From Sphingomonas sp. Leaf20 (lineage in GTDB: Bacteria > Pseudomonadota > Alphaproteobacteria > Sphingomonadales > Sphingomonadaceae), in the NCBI RefSeq assembly GCF_001421535.1, contig NZ_LMKN01000008.1, positions 710,980 through 774,979 of the forward strand: a stretch of 64,000 nucleotides of DNA, given 5' to 3'. Position numbers and translations under genes: made by a program. Each line of letters opens with the position of its first letter. Position 1 is the stretch's first letter. The notes below the pieces were generated by a model. It worked only from the letters and a program-made list of their open reading frames with translations. It ran no database searches and had not been told where the DNA came from. Shown here piece after piece: positions 27,873-37,591 of this stretch.

Positions 27873-28115
27873 ATGATGCATATCGATGCCAGGGGACTGC
27901 GCTGCCCCTGGCCCGCCGTCCGGCTTGCCAAGGCCCTGCGCCAGGGCGCGGACGCGGTGACGATCCTTGCCGACGATCCGCAGGCGCCTGCCGAATTGAA
28001 GCTGGTCGCCGCGGCGGCCGGCGCCGATATGTCGATCAATACGGATGCAGTTGCGCCAACTTTTGTCGTGACACGACGGCCGGTCGGCAACACTGTCTTT
28101 ACACAATCGCCATAA
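27873..28115 (+). CDS. TusA/SirA-family sulfurtransferase-like protein
   Basis: An 80-residue protein with the family's CPxP motif (DARGLRCPWPAVRLAKAL, Cys11) and the beta-alpha-beta fold segments VTILADDPQAPAEL and FVVTRR. TusA proteins carry persulfide sulfur, for example in tRNA 2-thiouridine and cofactor synthesis. This homologue is close to the minimum length and its partner is unclear. It lies directly after der and may be co-transcribed. Confidence 0.85.
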   Translation: MMHIDARGLRCPWPAVRLAKALRQGADAVTILADDPQAPAELKLVAAAAGADMSINTDAVAPTFVVTRRPVGNTVFTQSP

Positions 28116-28158
28116 GGTCGCGAACGTCCTTCATGGCAGTCCAGCCGAACGGGAGAAG

Positions 28159-28602
28159 GTGTCGGTGTCGTTCGAGGGAAGCACTCTGGTCAACTGGCCT
28201 GCCTTTCAGCAGGCCCGCAGCGAATTGGGGGGCGGGTTCATCCGCATCCTCGGTTATTTCCGTGAGGATGGCGTCAAGTCCGTCGCGGCGATCGAGGCGG
28301 CGATGCGCGCGGGCAGTGCGGCGGCGCTGATCATTCCCGCGCATACGCTGAAGGGGGAGGCGCGCCAGTTCGGCGCCGAGCCGCTCGCCGATCTCGCCGA
28401 AACGATCGAGACGATCGCGCGGGACTGTATCGAAGTGCATGATACGCCCGAGGCCGCGCTCGAGCATGTCGCACGGCTGCGCCCGCTGTTCGGCGAAACA
28501 CTGACGTTGCTCGAGCGGGAAGCCAATCCGGTGGTCGCGCGCCGTCCGGTCGGCGGTGGCTTCGGGCGTCGTGCCGTACCCACCGGTTTCGGCACCGAAT
28601 AA
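28159..28602 (+). CDS. Orphan histidine phosphotransfer (Hpt) domain protein
   Basis: A 147-residue single-domain Hpt protein. The phosphorylatable His62 sits in IIPAHTLKGEARQFG, the family consensus H-T-L-K-G, within a four-helix bundle. The remaining ~40 residues are a low-complexity Gly/Arg tail. Its phosphorelay partners are not nearby. The start is GTG 28159 or GTG 28165; GGGAG at 28151-28155 fits the second better. It is followed by a hairpin at 28645-28678. Confidence 0.85.
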   Translation: MSVSFEGSTLVNWPAFQQARSELGGGFIRILGYFREDGVKSVAAIEAAMRAGSAAALIIPAHTLKGEARQFGAEPLADLAETIETIARDCIEVHDTPEAALEHVARLRPLFGETLTLLEREANPVVARRPVGGGFGRRAVPTGFGTE

Positions 28603-28644
28603 ACGCGCCGTCAGGCCGCGATCATTCTTGTAGGACGCGCGGCC

Positions 28645-28678
28645 CGCTGAACCCGATCACTCGCGATCGTGATCAGCG
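28645..28678. terminator. Two-part hairpin between the Hpt gene and bfr
   Basis: CGCTGA...TCAGCG encloses GATCAC...GTGATC around a GC-rich centre. It lies in the convergent gap and has no clear T-tract, so termination is plausible but weak. Confidence 0.4.
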
Positions 28679-28691
28679 GATACCGCGTCGC

Positions 28692-29213
28692 TCACGCCTT
28701 CAGATAAGGCGCCGCGCCGGCTTTGGGCGAGTCGTGCTCGGAAATCGAGTTGAGCTGGATGTAGTTGTGGATGCCCATCCGGGCGATCATCTCGAACTGG
28801 CGTTCGAGCGTGTCGACATGCTCTTCCTCGCTTGCGAGGATCCGCGCGAACAGGTCGCGGCTGATATAATCCTTCACGCTCTCGCAATAGGCGATGGCGC
28901 CCTTCAGCTGGACCGTGGCCTCGACCTCGAGCGCGAGGTCCGACTTCAGCACCTCCTCGACCGTCTCGCCGATCCGCAGGCGGCCGAGCAGCTGGAAGTT
29001 GGGAAGGCCATCGAGAAACAGGATGCGCTCCGACAGCCAGTCGGCATGCTTCATCTCGTCGATCGATTCCATGCGCTCATATTGAGCGAGCTTGTAGACC
29101 CCCCAATGTTCGAGCATCCGGTAGTGGAGCCAATATTGGTTCACCGCGGTCAGCTCGTTCTTGAGCGCCTCGTTGAGCAGGTCGATTACTTGGGGGTCGC
29201 CGCGCATGGCCAT
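28692..29213 (-). CDS. bfr: Bacterioferritin
   Basis: A 173-residue iron-storage cage subunit. The four-helix bundle begins LNEALKNELTAVNQYWLH with ferroxidase Glu, followed by HYRM, the di-iron E-x2-H in MESIDEMKHADWLSERILFL (also carrying the heme-ligand Met of the E-M-K-H segment), ILASEEEHVDTLE and a C-terminal helix. ATG 29213 has a GGAG site just before it. bfd lies upstream on the same strand, so the two form an iron storage/release unit. Confidence 0.95.
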   Translation of the reverse strand: MAMRGDPQVIDLLNEALKNELTAVNQYWLHYRMLEHWGVYKLAQYERMESIDEMKHADWLSERILFLDGLPNFQLLGRLRIGETVEEVLKSDLALEVEATVQLKGAIAYCESVKDYISRDLFARILASEEEHVDTLERQFEMIARMGIHNYIQLNSISEHDSPKAGAAPYLKA

Positions 29214-29307
29214 ATCTCCGTCACCTCTGGCGATCATGTAGCGGGGTGACAGACCAGACGGCAAGCCCGGATACTGGCCGATTTCCGAGAGTTATTAGAT
29301 GCAAACG

Positions 29308-29478
29308 CTATGCAGCAGCGCGTTCGTCTTCGATGATCGCGCGCGCGACCGACGTGCATTGCCCACATTTCGGCCGACGGCCGAGTGACCGGAACGCCTG
29401 GCAAGGCGTGGTGCATCCGCCCCGCGCGCAGCTGCGGACGTCGGATTCTCGTATGGCATTGCAAACGCAGACGACCAT
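29308..29478 (-). CDS. bfd: Bacterioferritin-associated ferredoxin
   Basis: A 56-residue 2Fe-2S protein that reduces bacterioferritin heme to release stored iron. Ligands are Cys4 and Cys6 (CVCN) and Cys38 and Cys41 (CGQC). Three extra Cys (17, 22, 26) are present in the middle loop, more than the usual form has. Start ATG 29478 has a strong GAGGAG site; the longer frame from 29586 is not used. Two Fur-like dyads lie upstream (29515-29553). It is followed by bfr. Confidence 0.9.
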   Translation of the reverse strand: MVVCVCNAIRESDVRSCARGGCTTPCQAFRSLGRRPKCGQCTSVARAIIEDERAAA

Positions 29479-29514
29479 GAATGCTCCTCTATGAGGCGCA
29501 TGATCTAGCGATAA

Positions 29515-29553
29515 TGCGAACCAGTCGCAAGCGCTTTTGCGTTCTATTCGCAA
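29515..29553 (-). promoter_or_regulatory. Two adjacent Fur-like dyads upstream of bfd
   Basis: TGCGA/TCGCA at 29515-29529 (five-base spacer) and TTGCG/CGCAA at 29537-29553 (seven-base spacer) are back-to-back inverted repeats 37-75 bases before the bfd start. Iron-responsive repressors (Fur) bind such TGC-rich dyads in alphaproteobacteria, and bfd is usually iron-repressed. The binding protein is inferred. Confidence 0.5.
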
Positions 29554-29601
29554 CAAGCCTGGTGTCCGGCGTGGGGGCACTGCCACGCCGGATCGGTCGA
29601 C

Positions 29602-31830
<2,229 letters not shown>

Positions 31831-31961
31831 GGGGGGAGGCCATAGCCGCCCGCCCTGGTAGTTTCCAGCACGGATGCCCTTTTCCTGCAGACCCGGGCCG
31901 GCGCGGCTGGACAACTATCGTAAATGTGCCATTCTCCTCCCATCAAAGGGGGGAGAGCACA

Positions 31962-32324
31962 ATGTTACTTGCCATGATGCTAGCAGCGGCCGGACCGGGC
32001 GCAGTAATCACCGGTGATTTTGACAGGGATGGGCGAATGGATCGCGTCGCCATTTCCAAGGATGGTAATCTTCACAAGGTGATGATGTACCGATCCTTCA
32101 TGTCCGACGTGGTTATGGTCGAAATGAAGGTCGAGGTCGGCAACGATTTCAAGTTCAACAAGGTCAACCGTGTCGATCGCCGCGCCGCATGTGATTTCGC
32201 GTCCCTGTCTCGATACGCCTGCGACGCCGGCGACGTGCTGCAATATGGCAACGGCGTATCCAGCGCGATGGCGGTCTGGAATGGTCAGCGCTTCATCGTC
32301 TACCGGCCGCCGGTGGGCAAATGA
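31962..32324 (+). CDS. Short exported protein with an FG-GAP-like calcium motif
   Basis: A 120-residue protein beginning with a short hydrophobic stretch (MLLAMMLAAAGPGA) and then ITGDFDRDGRMDRVAIS, a DxDxDG loop typical of FG-GAP/VCBS integrin-like repeats. Only one such repeat is visible. The rest is beta-rich, with two Cys pairs in AACDFASLSRYACDAG. It may be periplasmic, but the signal peptide is weak. ATG 31962 follows GGGGGAG; a GTG at 31926 is possible. Function unknown. Confidence 0.7.
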   Translation: MLLAMMLAAAGPGAVITGDFDRDGRMDRVAISKDGNLHKVMMYRSFMSDVVMVEMKVEVGNDFKFNKVNRVDRRAACDFASLSRYACDAGDVLQYGNGVSSAMAVWNGQRFIVYRPPVGK

Positions 32325-32409
32325 TGGCAGGGTAGAACCGAACCTATTCTTGCCGCTCGAATTGCGTCGGGCGGGGACCACTGCATGACCCCCAATCCCG
32401 ACCCTCGTC

Positions 32410-32441
32410 ATGCACCGACGATCGTCGCGTCGTCGGTGCAT
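32410..32441. repeat. Perfect 12-bp inverted repeat (bidirectional hairpin)
   Basis: ATGCACCGACGA (32410-32421) and TCGTCGGTGCAT (32430-32441) form a perfect stem with an eight-base loop in the gap between convergent genes. There is no T-tract on either side. It may slow polymerase or protect 3' ends, but the role is unproven. Confidence 0.65.
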
Positions 32442-32458
32442 ATACGAAATTCAAGCGA

Positions 32459-33286
32459 TCAGACGTAGGGCGGCTGCGTGTAGCCCTTGGGGCTGAGAGT
32501 GAAAATCTCACAGCCGGTCTCGGTGATCCCGATCGAATGTTCGAACTGCGCGGACAGAGAGCGGTCGCGCGTCACGGCCGTCCAGCCGTCGTCGAGCAGC
32601 TTCACGTCGGGGCGGCCGATGTTGATCATCGGTTCGATCGTGAAGATCATCCCCGGGCGCAGTTCGGGGCCGGTGCCGGGCTTGCCGACATGGACGACCT
32701 CGGGCGCGTCGTGGAACAGCCGGCCGACGCCGTGGCCGCAGAAATCGCGGACCACGCCGTAGCGGTGCTTTTCGGCATGACGCTGGATCGCGTTGGCGAC
32801 GTCACCCATGCGGTTGCCGGGCTTCGCCTGCTCGATACCCAGCATCAGGCACTCATACGTGACCTCGACCAGCCGCTTCGCCTTGATCGGCACGTCGCCG
32901 ATCAGGTACATCCGGCTCGTGTCGCCATGCCAGCCGTCGAGCAGCGGGGTGACGTCGACGTTGACGATATCGCCCGATTTCAGCGTCTTCTCGCTTGGAA
33001 TGCCGTGGCAGACGACATGGTTGATCGAAATGCAGACGCTGTGGGTGTAGCCGCGATAGCCGAGCGTCGCAGGCACGGCGCCCGCAGCGGTCACGAAGTC
33101 GTAGATCAGCCGGTCGATCTCGGCCGTGGTGACGCCTGGCACCATGTGCGGCACGATCATGTCGAGCGTCTCGGCAGCGAGCCGGCCGGCCTTCATCATG
33201 CCCTCGAACGCGGCGGGACCATGAAGCTTGATGGCGCCGGTGCGTGCCTCGGGAGCGTCGGACGTGACGGTTACATATTCGGTCAT
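32459..33286 (-). CDS. map: Type I methionine aminopeptidase
   Basis: A 275-residue enzyme that removes the initiator methionine from nascent proteins. The metal ligands lie in the conserved places: two Asp in VNVDVTPLLDGWHGDTS, His in FCGHGVGRLFH, Glu in FTIEPMI and Glu in AQFEHSIGI. The pita-bread fold is of normal length. ATG 33286 is used; frames extending upstream overlap the divergent gene. A CinA-like gene starts 52 bases away in the opposite direction. Confidence 0.95.
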   Translation of the reverse strand: MTEYVTVTSDAPEARTGAIKLHGPAAFEGMMKAGRLAAETLDMIVPHMVPGVTTAEIDRLIYDFVTAAGAVPATLGYRGYTHSVCISINHVVCHGIPSEKTLKSGDIVNVDVTPLLDGWHGDTSRMYLIGDVPIKAKRLVEVTYECLMLGIEQAKPGNRMGDVANAIQRHAEKHRYGVVRDFCGHGVGRLFHDAPEVVHVGKPGTGPELRPGMIFTIEPMINIGRPDVKLLDDGWTAVTRDRSLSAQFEHSIGITETGCEIFTLSPKGYTQPPYV

Positions 33287-33337
33287 GGTGAAGGATATAG
33301 CGTGGCGGCGGAGCTTTTGCGAGGCTATGCAAAGGCC

Positions 33338-34096
33338 ATGGGACAGGAACGCATCTGGACGGCCGCGCTGACGATCATCGGCGACGAAATCCTGTCGGGT
33401 CGGACGCAGGACAAGAACGTCGCGCAGATCGCGGCGTGGCTCAACGTGCAGGGCATCCGTCTGGCGGAAGTGCGCGTGGTCGCGGACAGGACGGAGGCGA
33501 TCGTCGAGGCGGTCAACACGCTGCGCGCGCGCAACGATTATCTGTTCACGACCGGCGGGATCGGGCCGACGCATGACGACATCACCGTCGACGCGATTGC
33601 CGAGGCGCTGGGTGTCGCGGTCGAGCATCATCCCCGCGCGATGGCCATTCTCGAGCGCTATTACGCGACCCGCGGCGGGCTGAGCGAAGCGCGCGCGCGG
33701 ATGGCGCGGACGCCGGCGGGGGCCGAACTGATCGACAACAAGGTATCGGGCGCGCCGGGCATCCGGATCGGCAACATCTTCATCATGGCGGGTGTCCCGC
33801 ATATCACCGCGGGCATGCTCGATGCGCTGACGGGGACGCTCGAGGGCGGTCGCCCCGTGGTGTCGAGGACGATCGGCTGCTGGGTCGCCGAGAGCGAGGT
33901 GGCCGACCTGCTGCGCGATGCGGAAAAGGCGCATGAAGGCGTTGCGATCGGCAGCTATCCCTTCTTCCGCGACGGGCGGACGGGCGCCAATTTCGTGGTG
34001 CGCAGCGCCGACACGGACCTCGTCGACCGGTGCATCGCCGATCTCGTCCGCGATCTCGAGGCCGCGGGGCGGGTGGTCGCACCCGACGGGATCTAG
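33338..34096 (+). CDS. CinA-like molybdopterin-binding domain protein
   Basis: A 252-residue protein of the competence/damage-inducible CinA N-terminal family (MoCF_biosynth fold). Diagnostic segments are AALTIIGDEILSGRTQDKN at the start, LFTTGGIGPTHDDIT (MPT-binding-like TTGG-x-GPT), and FIMAGVPHI. It lacks the C-terminal NMN deamidase domain of full CinA, so pyrophosphatase-type activity on ADP-ribose or CoA derivatives is possible but unproven. A GTG start at 33302 would add 12 residues. Confidence 0.9.
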   Translation: MGQERIWTAALTIIGDEILSGRTQDKNVAQIAAWLNVQGIRLAEVRVVADRTEAIVEAVNTLRARNDYLFTTGGIGPTHDDITVDAIAEALGVAVEHHPRAMAILERYYATRGGLSEARARMARTPAGAELIDNKVSGAPGIRIGNIFIMAGVPHITAGMLDALTGTLEGGRPVVSRTIGCWVAESEVADLLRDAEKAHEGVAIGSYPFFRDGRTGANFVVRSADTDLVDRCIADLVRDLEAAGRVVAPDGI

Positions 34097-34209
34097 CCGC
34101 CTCCGGGCGACGGTGTCGCGCGCTCGCGGCGATTTTTGCGGATCACGCAACGCGCTTGCATGGCGTCGCGATCTCGGTCTAGCTTCTCAAAAAATAATGG
34201 AGAGGCTGT

Positions 34210-34323
34210 ATGACTGCGAGCAATGTAATGCTGACGATCATTGGATGTATTGCCGCGTTGCCGATCTTGGCACTCGCCTTCGTCGCGTTGCGCCCGGTCC
34301 GTTCGGGTCGGCCGATCGACTGA
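34210..34323 (+). CDS. 37-residue single-pass membrane peptide
   Basis: A small reading frame, MTASNVMLTIIGCIAALPILA then LAFVALRPVRSGRPID, with one predicted transmembrane helix (residues ~7-27) and a short basic tail. It has a good Shine-Dalgarno sequence (GGAGAGG, 34199-34205) 4-7 bases before the ATG. This is the pattern of small membrane peptides that regulate larger membrane complexes. The region before it (34097-34209) is otherwise gene-free. No family is recognised; coding potential is suggested by the site and hydrophobic pattern only. Confidence 0.5.
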   Translation: MTASNVMLTIIGCIAALPILALAFVALRPVRSGRPID

Positions 34324-34347
34324 CGGCAGTCAGAACAGGATTTGGCG

Positions 34348-34740
34348 TCAAGCCGCCGCGCGTGCTGACTGCGAACCGACGCGCATGCCCGTGACGCTGA
34401 TGACGAGTGTCTCGATCTGCGCTTCGGTATAGCCCGCGTCGAGGAACCGGGCGATCTCGCCCGTCGGCAGCGCGAAGCCGCGGCGCCAGGCATAGACCGC
34501 AAGACGGCGGAGCGCTTCGAGACGCGGGTCAGCGAGGCGCGACGCAGCGCCCAGACCAAACAGGCTGCCCATCGCGCGCGAAACACGGCCGGGGGTCGTC
34601 AGGCTTCGCAACGTGTCGCGCTTCGCCATCGCGATGACGCTCCATTCGATCGCGGAGAACCCCGTCGGCGTGACGGTGGCGGAGGCTGCGCGGCACCCTG
34701 AGGGCGCGGCAAACATGTTGTCGAGGTCGAGATATGCCAT
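34348..34740 (-). CDS. Uncharacterised protein, possible degenerate AhpD/CMD-like helical domain
   Basis: A 130-residue protein beginning MAYLDLDNMFAAPSG. The C-terminal half (residues ~70-120), with LADPRLEALRRLAVYAWRRG and IARFLDAGYTEAQIETLV, resembles the last helices of carboxymuconolactone decarboxylase/AhpD-like proteins, but the CxxC of those peroxidases is absent; the only Cys is residue 16. The gene is preceded by a promoter whose -10 is covered by a TetR-type operator, and a matching dyad covers the TetR gene start at 35627. Function is unknown. The 5' untranslated region is unusually long (~160 bases). Confidence 0.6.
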   Translation of the reverse strand: MAYLDLDNMFAAPSGCRAASATVTPTGFSAIEWSVIAMAKRDTLRSLTTPGRVSRAMGSLFGLGAASRLADPRLEALRRLAVYAWRRGFALPTGEIARFLDAGYTEAQIETLVISVTGMRVGSQSARAAA

Positions 34741-34900
34741 GCTGAATCCCCTTGTCCCGTGATCGCGCATCGACACTGCCGGCAAGCGTGACGCACGCGT
34801 CCAATCGCAGGCTCGTCTGTATCGAGGCGTGTAGTGCCAATTCCCGTCGGGCCGCCGAAGCTGACCCAGAAGACGTCAACCGGACCCGGTCGAAGCTTCA

Positions 34901-34971
34901 ATACCAGTCGGTATATTAAGCGGGCGGAGAGGCGTCAATCACATTCTGTACTGGCCGGTAATTTAAGCGGG
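34901..34971 (-). promoter_or_regulatory. Promoter with two TetR-type operator dyads
   Basis: On the minus strand TTGACG (34933-34938) and TATACC (34910-34915) are 17 bases apart, a good sigma-70-like promoter reading toward the 34348-34740 gene. The -10 is overlapped by ATACC-N4-GGTAT (34901-34914). A degenerate second copy of this 24-bp element, ending in the same TTTAAGCGGG-like tail, lies at 34948-34971. The same ATACC-N4-GGTAT dyad covers the TetR gene start. Confidence 0.7.
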
Positions 34972-35012
34972 TCGCATACCGCGTCGCTGTCGCCGCCGGA
35001 TGCCGACCGGTC

Positions 35013-35627
35013 TCAGCGCGTCGGCCAGACCATCATGCTCGTCGCGACGAGTTGCTTGAGTTCGTCGCACGTCGCGCCCGAACCTCCCTGGATCGCCAGC
35101 CCCTGCATGATCGCGAACAGGTACCGCGCCAACGCGGGCGACTCGAGCCCGGGGGGAAACTCGCCTGCAGCCTTGGCCTGGTCGAAACGGCGGATGAGCG
35201 CGGCCTCGGAGGATGCGCGCCGCTTGACGACCTCGGTCTTGATCGGTTCGGCCTCGGCGCCGCATGCGACCGAACTGATGACGCCGAGACAGCCCTTGGG
35301 ATCACAGCTGCTCGTCTGCATCTGCAACGCGCCCATCAGCAACCGTTCGGCCACCGCGCGCGCGCTGGGCGCATCGAGCGCGGACGTCATATAGGCCAGT
35401 TTCTCACGCTCGTAGAGGTCGAGCGCCTTGTGAAACAGCGCTTCCTTGTTACCGAACGCGGCATACAGGCTTGGCTTGGTGATCTTCATCTCGGCGGTCA
35501 GCTCGGCCATCGATGCCGCTTCATAGCCATTCCGCCAGAACACGCGCAAAGCCGCCGCAAGCGCCTGATCGAGATCGAACTCCCGAGGGCGGCCCTTCGG
35601 GGCGGTGAATGCGCAAATCCTATTCAT
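35013..35627 (-). CDS. TetR/AcrR family transcriptional regulator
   Basis: A 204-residue repressor. The N-terminal helix-turn-helix (GRPREFDLDQALAAALRVFW through ITKPSLYAAFGNKEALF, residues ~12-62) is followed by a ligand-binding helical domain. The ligand domain has an unusual Cys-rich segment (SSCDPKGCLGVISSVACG), reminiscent of TetR members that sense electrophiles or thiol oxidation through Cys. A TetR-type operator overlaps its start codon (35626-35639) and a similar one covers the promoter of the 34348-34740 gene, so it likely represses itself and that gene. Confidence 0.87.
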   Translation of the reverse strand: MNRICAFTAPKGRPREFDLDQALAAALRVFWRNGYEAASMAELTAEMKITKPSLYAAFGNKEALFHKALDLYEREKLAYMTSALDAPSARAVAERLLMGALQMQTSSCDPKGCLGVISSVACGAEAEPIKTEVVKRRASSEAALIRRFDQAKAAGEFPPGLESPALARYLFAIMQGLAIQGGSGATCDELKQLVATSMMVWPTR

Positions 35628-35639
35628 ACCGCTTGGTAT
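35626..35639. promoter_or_regulatory. TetR-type operator at the regulator's own start
   Basis: ATACC (35626-35630) and GGTAT (35635-35639), four bases apart, form a dyad of the same pattern as 34901-34914. It overlaps the start codon of the regulator, so binding would block its own translation initiation region and transcription. It also faces the divergent oxidoreductase gene at 35809. Confidence 0.7.
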
Positions 35640-35808
35640 ATAGGCCCGGCGCGGAAAACGTCCAGTGATCGCACGGGGTTTGCCGGACGCGCTGGCGCGA
35701 GGGGCGGCGGCCCCGTGCTGGCCGCGACGGAACGCGAGCAGCGCTTGGTCGCTTTGGCACGGACAGGTGGCGGCCGCCGCCATCGTGGTGAGACAAGGAT
35801 TACGGCAT

Positions 35809-36672
35809 ATGAAGATCGGATTCATCGGCTTGGGCCAGATGGGGATCGCAATGGCGACCAACCTGATCGACGCGGGACATGACGTCACCGTGTGGAACCG
35901 GTCGGCGGCAAAGGCCGACCCGCTGCTGGCACGCGGCGCGACGCTGGCGGCGACGCCGGCTGACGCGGCGCAAGGCGAGGTGGTGATGACGATGCTCGCG
36001 GACGATGCCGCGCTGGAGACGGTCGTATACGGCGAGCGAGGCATCCGCGGCTGCCCCGCCTTGCATGTGTCGCACAGCACGATCAGCGTCGCGCTCGCCG
36101 AGCGGCTGACGGCGGATCAGGGGAATGATGGGGGATTCGTATCGGCGCCGGTGTTCGGACGGCCGCCGGCCGCTGCGGCGGGGGCGTTGTTCATCGTTGC
36201 GGCGGGGGCGGATGACCGCATCGACCGGTGCGAAAAGCTGTTTGCGGCAATCGGCCAGCGCGTGTTTCGCGTTGGCGATACACCGTCGGCGGCAAATCTC
36301 GTCAAGCTCAGCGGCAATTTCATGATCATGGCGGCGATCGAATCGATGGCCGAGGCGATGACGCTGGCAGAGAAGGGCGGTGTCGATCGCGCGATGCTGC
36401 TCGAAGTGCTGACGGGGACGCTGTTCGGGGCGCCGGTCTACAAGACCTATGGCGAGATCCTCGTCGAGGACCGCTTTACGCCGGCAGGCTTTGCCGCGCC
36501 GCTGGGGCTCAAGGACATGAACCTCGTCGATGCCGCCGCAGGGACGCTTCGCACGCCGATGCCCGTCCTCGGCGTGGTTCGCGATCACCTCCGCACGGCA
36601 ATCGCGCAGGACGGTCCCGACGTCGATTGGGCGGCGATCGGGCTCGTCGCGCGTCGCGGTGCCGGCCTCTAG
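35809..36672 (+). CDS. NAD(P)-dependent oxidoreductase, 3-hydroxyisobutyrate dehydrogenase family
   Basis: A 287-residue beta-hydroxyacid dehydrogenase. The Rossmann motif GFIGLGQMGIAMATNLI is at the N-terminus, followed by the family VWNRS motif, the substrate loop GFVSAPVFGRPPAA and the catalytic Lys region NLVKLSGNFMI. Close relatives act on 3-hydroxyisobutyrate, glyoxylate/succinate semialdehyde or 6-phosphogluconate-type substrates; the exact one is unclear. It is divergent from the TetR regulator, so it may be regulated by it, though its own operator is about 170 bases away. AAGGA lies nine bases before the ATG. Confidence 0.88.
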   Translation: MKIGFIGLGQMGIAMATNLIDAGHDVTVWNRSAAKADPLLARGATLAATPADAAQGEVVMTMLADDAALETVVYGERGIRGCPALHVSHSTISVALAERLTADQGNDGGFVSAPVFGRPPAAAAGALFIVAAGADDRIDRCEKLFAAIGQRVFRVGDTPSAANLVKLSGNFMIMAAIESMAEAMTLAEKGGVDRAMLLEVLTGTLFGAPVYKTYGEILVEDRFTPAGFAAPLGLKDMNLVDAAAGTLRTPMPVLGVVRDHLRTAIAQDGPDVDWAAIGLVARRGAGL

Positions 36673-36674
36673 CG

Positions 36675-37034
36675 TCAGACGGCGTCCCGCCCCCCGAGCA
36701 GCCGTTGCAGACGGGGGCGGACGACGAGGAAGCCGAGATATGCGCGTTCCATAAGCCGCAGCGCCAGCGGGTTACGTGCGAGTTTGCCGAGCGGCCGCAG
36801 CACCGGGATCGCGCGCCACATCGCGGCGAACGCGGCGGCGCCCGATAGCAGTGTGCCGTCCTCGCGGGCATGAAACCGCGCCAAGAGCGCGCGCCGGTCG
36901 ATCGGACACGTCGCGTCGGGGCTGGTCGCATCGATGAATTCGATCGCACCGCGCCGATCGAGGCGCCGCATGATCGCAATTTCCCGTCGGCATAACGGAC
37001 AGTCGCCGTCATGCCAGACGGTCAGGCGGGTCAT
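36675..37034 (-). CDS. DCC-family thiol-disulfide oxidoreductase (DUF393)
   Basis: A 119-residue protein of the DCC/DUF393 family. The thioredoxin-like motif DGDCPLC (Cys12 and Cys15) near the N-terminus is typical: the family is named for the D-C-C conservation. Function of the family is unknown, but a thiol redox role is assumed. It overlaps the TspO gene by four bases and is the last gene of a leftward glutaredoxin-TspO-DCC operon. Confidence 0.88.
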   Translation of the reverse strand: MTRLTVWHDGDCPLCRREIAIMRRLDRRGAIEFIDATSPDATCPIDRRALLARFHAREDGTLLSGAAAFAAMWRAIPVLRPLGKLARNPLALRLMERAYLGFLVVRPRLQRLLGGRDAV

Positions 37035-37588
37035 CGGGCGCGATCCGTATTGGTCGCGCTGATCCGCGCGGCAAGCAGCGTCGCAAAGCCCAGCCAGCCG
37101 ACAAACGGCACGCCGAGCAGTGCCGCCGGGCGGTCGACCTTCGCCGCGGTCGCAACGTAAGCGCCGCCGGTCGCGACCATCGCGCCGGCGACGGCGGCGC
37201 TCGATCGCAGCGCATGCTTGCGGAAGAAGACCTCGGTCCAGCCGCCGACCATCGCGGTGTTGAGCAGCCAGAGTCCGACAGCGCCCGTACGCGTCGTGCT
37301 GGCGGGCTGACGGAGCAGGCGATAGCCGCCCACCGCGAGCCCGGTCTCGAGCACGGGCCAGACCGCACCGAAGACCGCATCGGGCGGCGTGAAGGACGGC
37401 TTGTCGAGCCGCTGGTACCAGCGCCGGGTCGCGGGGTGCGACGGATCGGGCGCGTTACGCCGCCCGATCGCCGCGCTCACGCCGAGCACCGCGACGATGA
37501 TGAGCGCAGACGCGGCGCGTGACAGCGCGGGGCCGCCCGAGTTCACCGCATCGTCCGCGGCCTTGGTAGCGGGGAGGGGGGGCGCCAT
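37031..37588 (-). CDS. tspO: Tryptophan-rich sensory protein (TspO/MBR family)
   Basis: A 185-residue membrane protein with about five helices. The segment WYQRLDKPSFTPPDAVFGAVWPVL matches the TspO signature before helix 2, and the Arg/Trp-rich loops and LWLLNTAMVGGWTEVFF follow. TspO proteins bind tetrapyrroles and are implicated in oxygen and stress signalling. ATG 37588 is used rather than the GTG just before it. It overlaps the DCC gene and lies three bases from the glutaredoxin stop. Confidence 0.88.
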   Translation of the reverse strand: MAPPLPATKAADDAVNSGGPALSRAASALIIVAVLGVSAAIGRRNAPDPSHPATRRWYQRLDKPSFTPPDAVFGAVWPVLETGLAVGGYRLLRQPASTTRTGAVGLWLLNTAMVGGWTEVFFRKHALRSSAAVAGAMVATGGAYVATAAKVDRPAALLGVPFVGWLGFATLLAARISATNTDRAR

Positions 37589-37591
37589 CAC

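Noticed and set aside
34097..34209. A second small gene or RNA in this gap
   Set aside because: No convincing frame, hairpin or promoter seen apart from the small peptide start at 34210.
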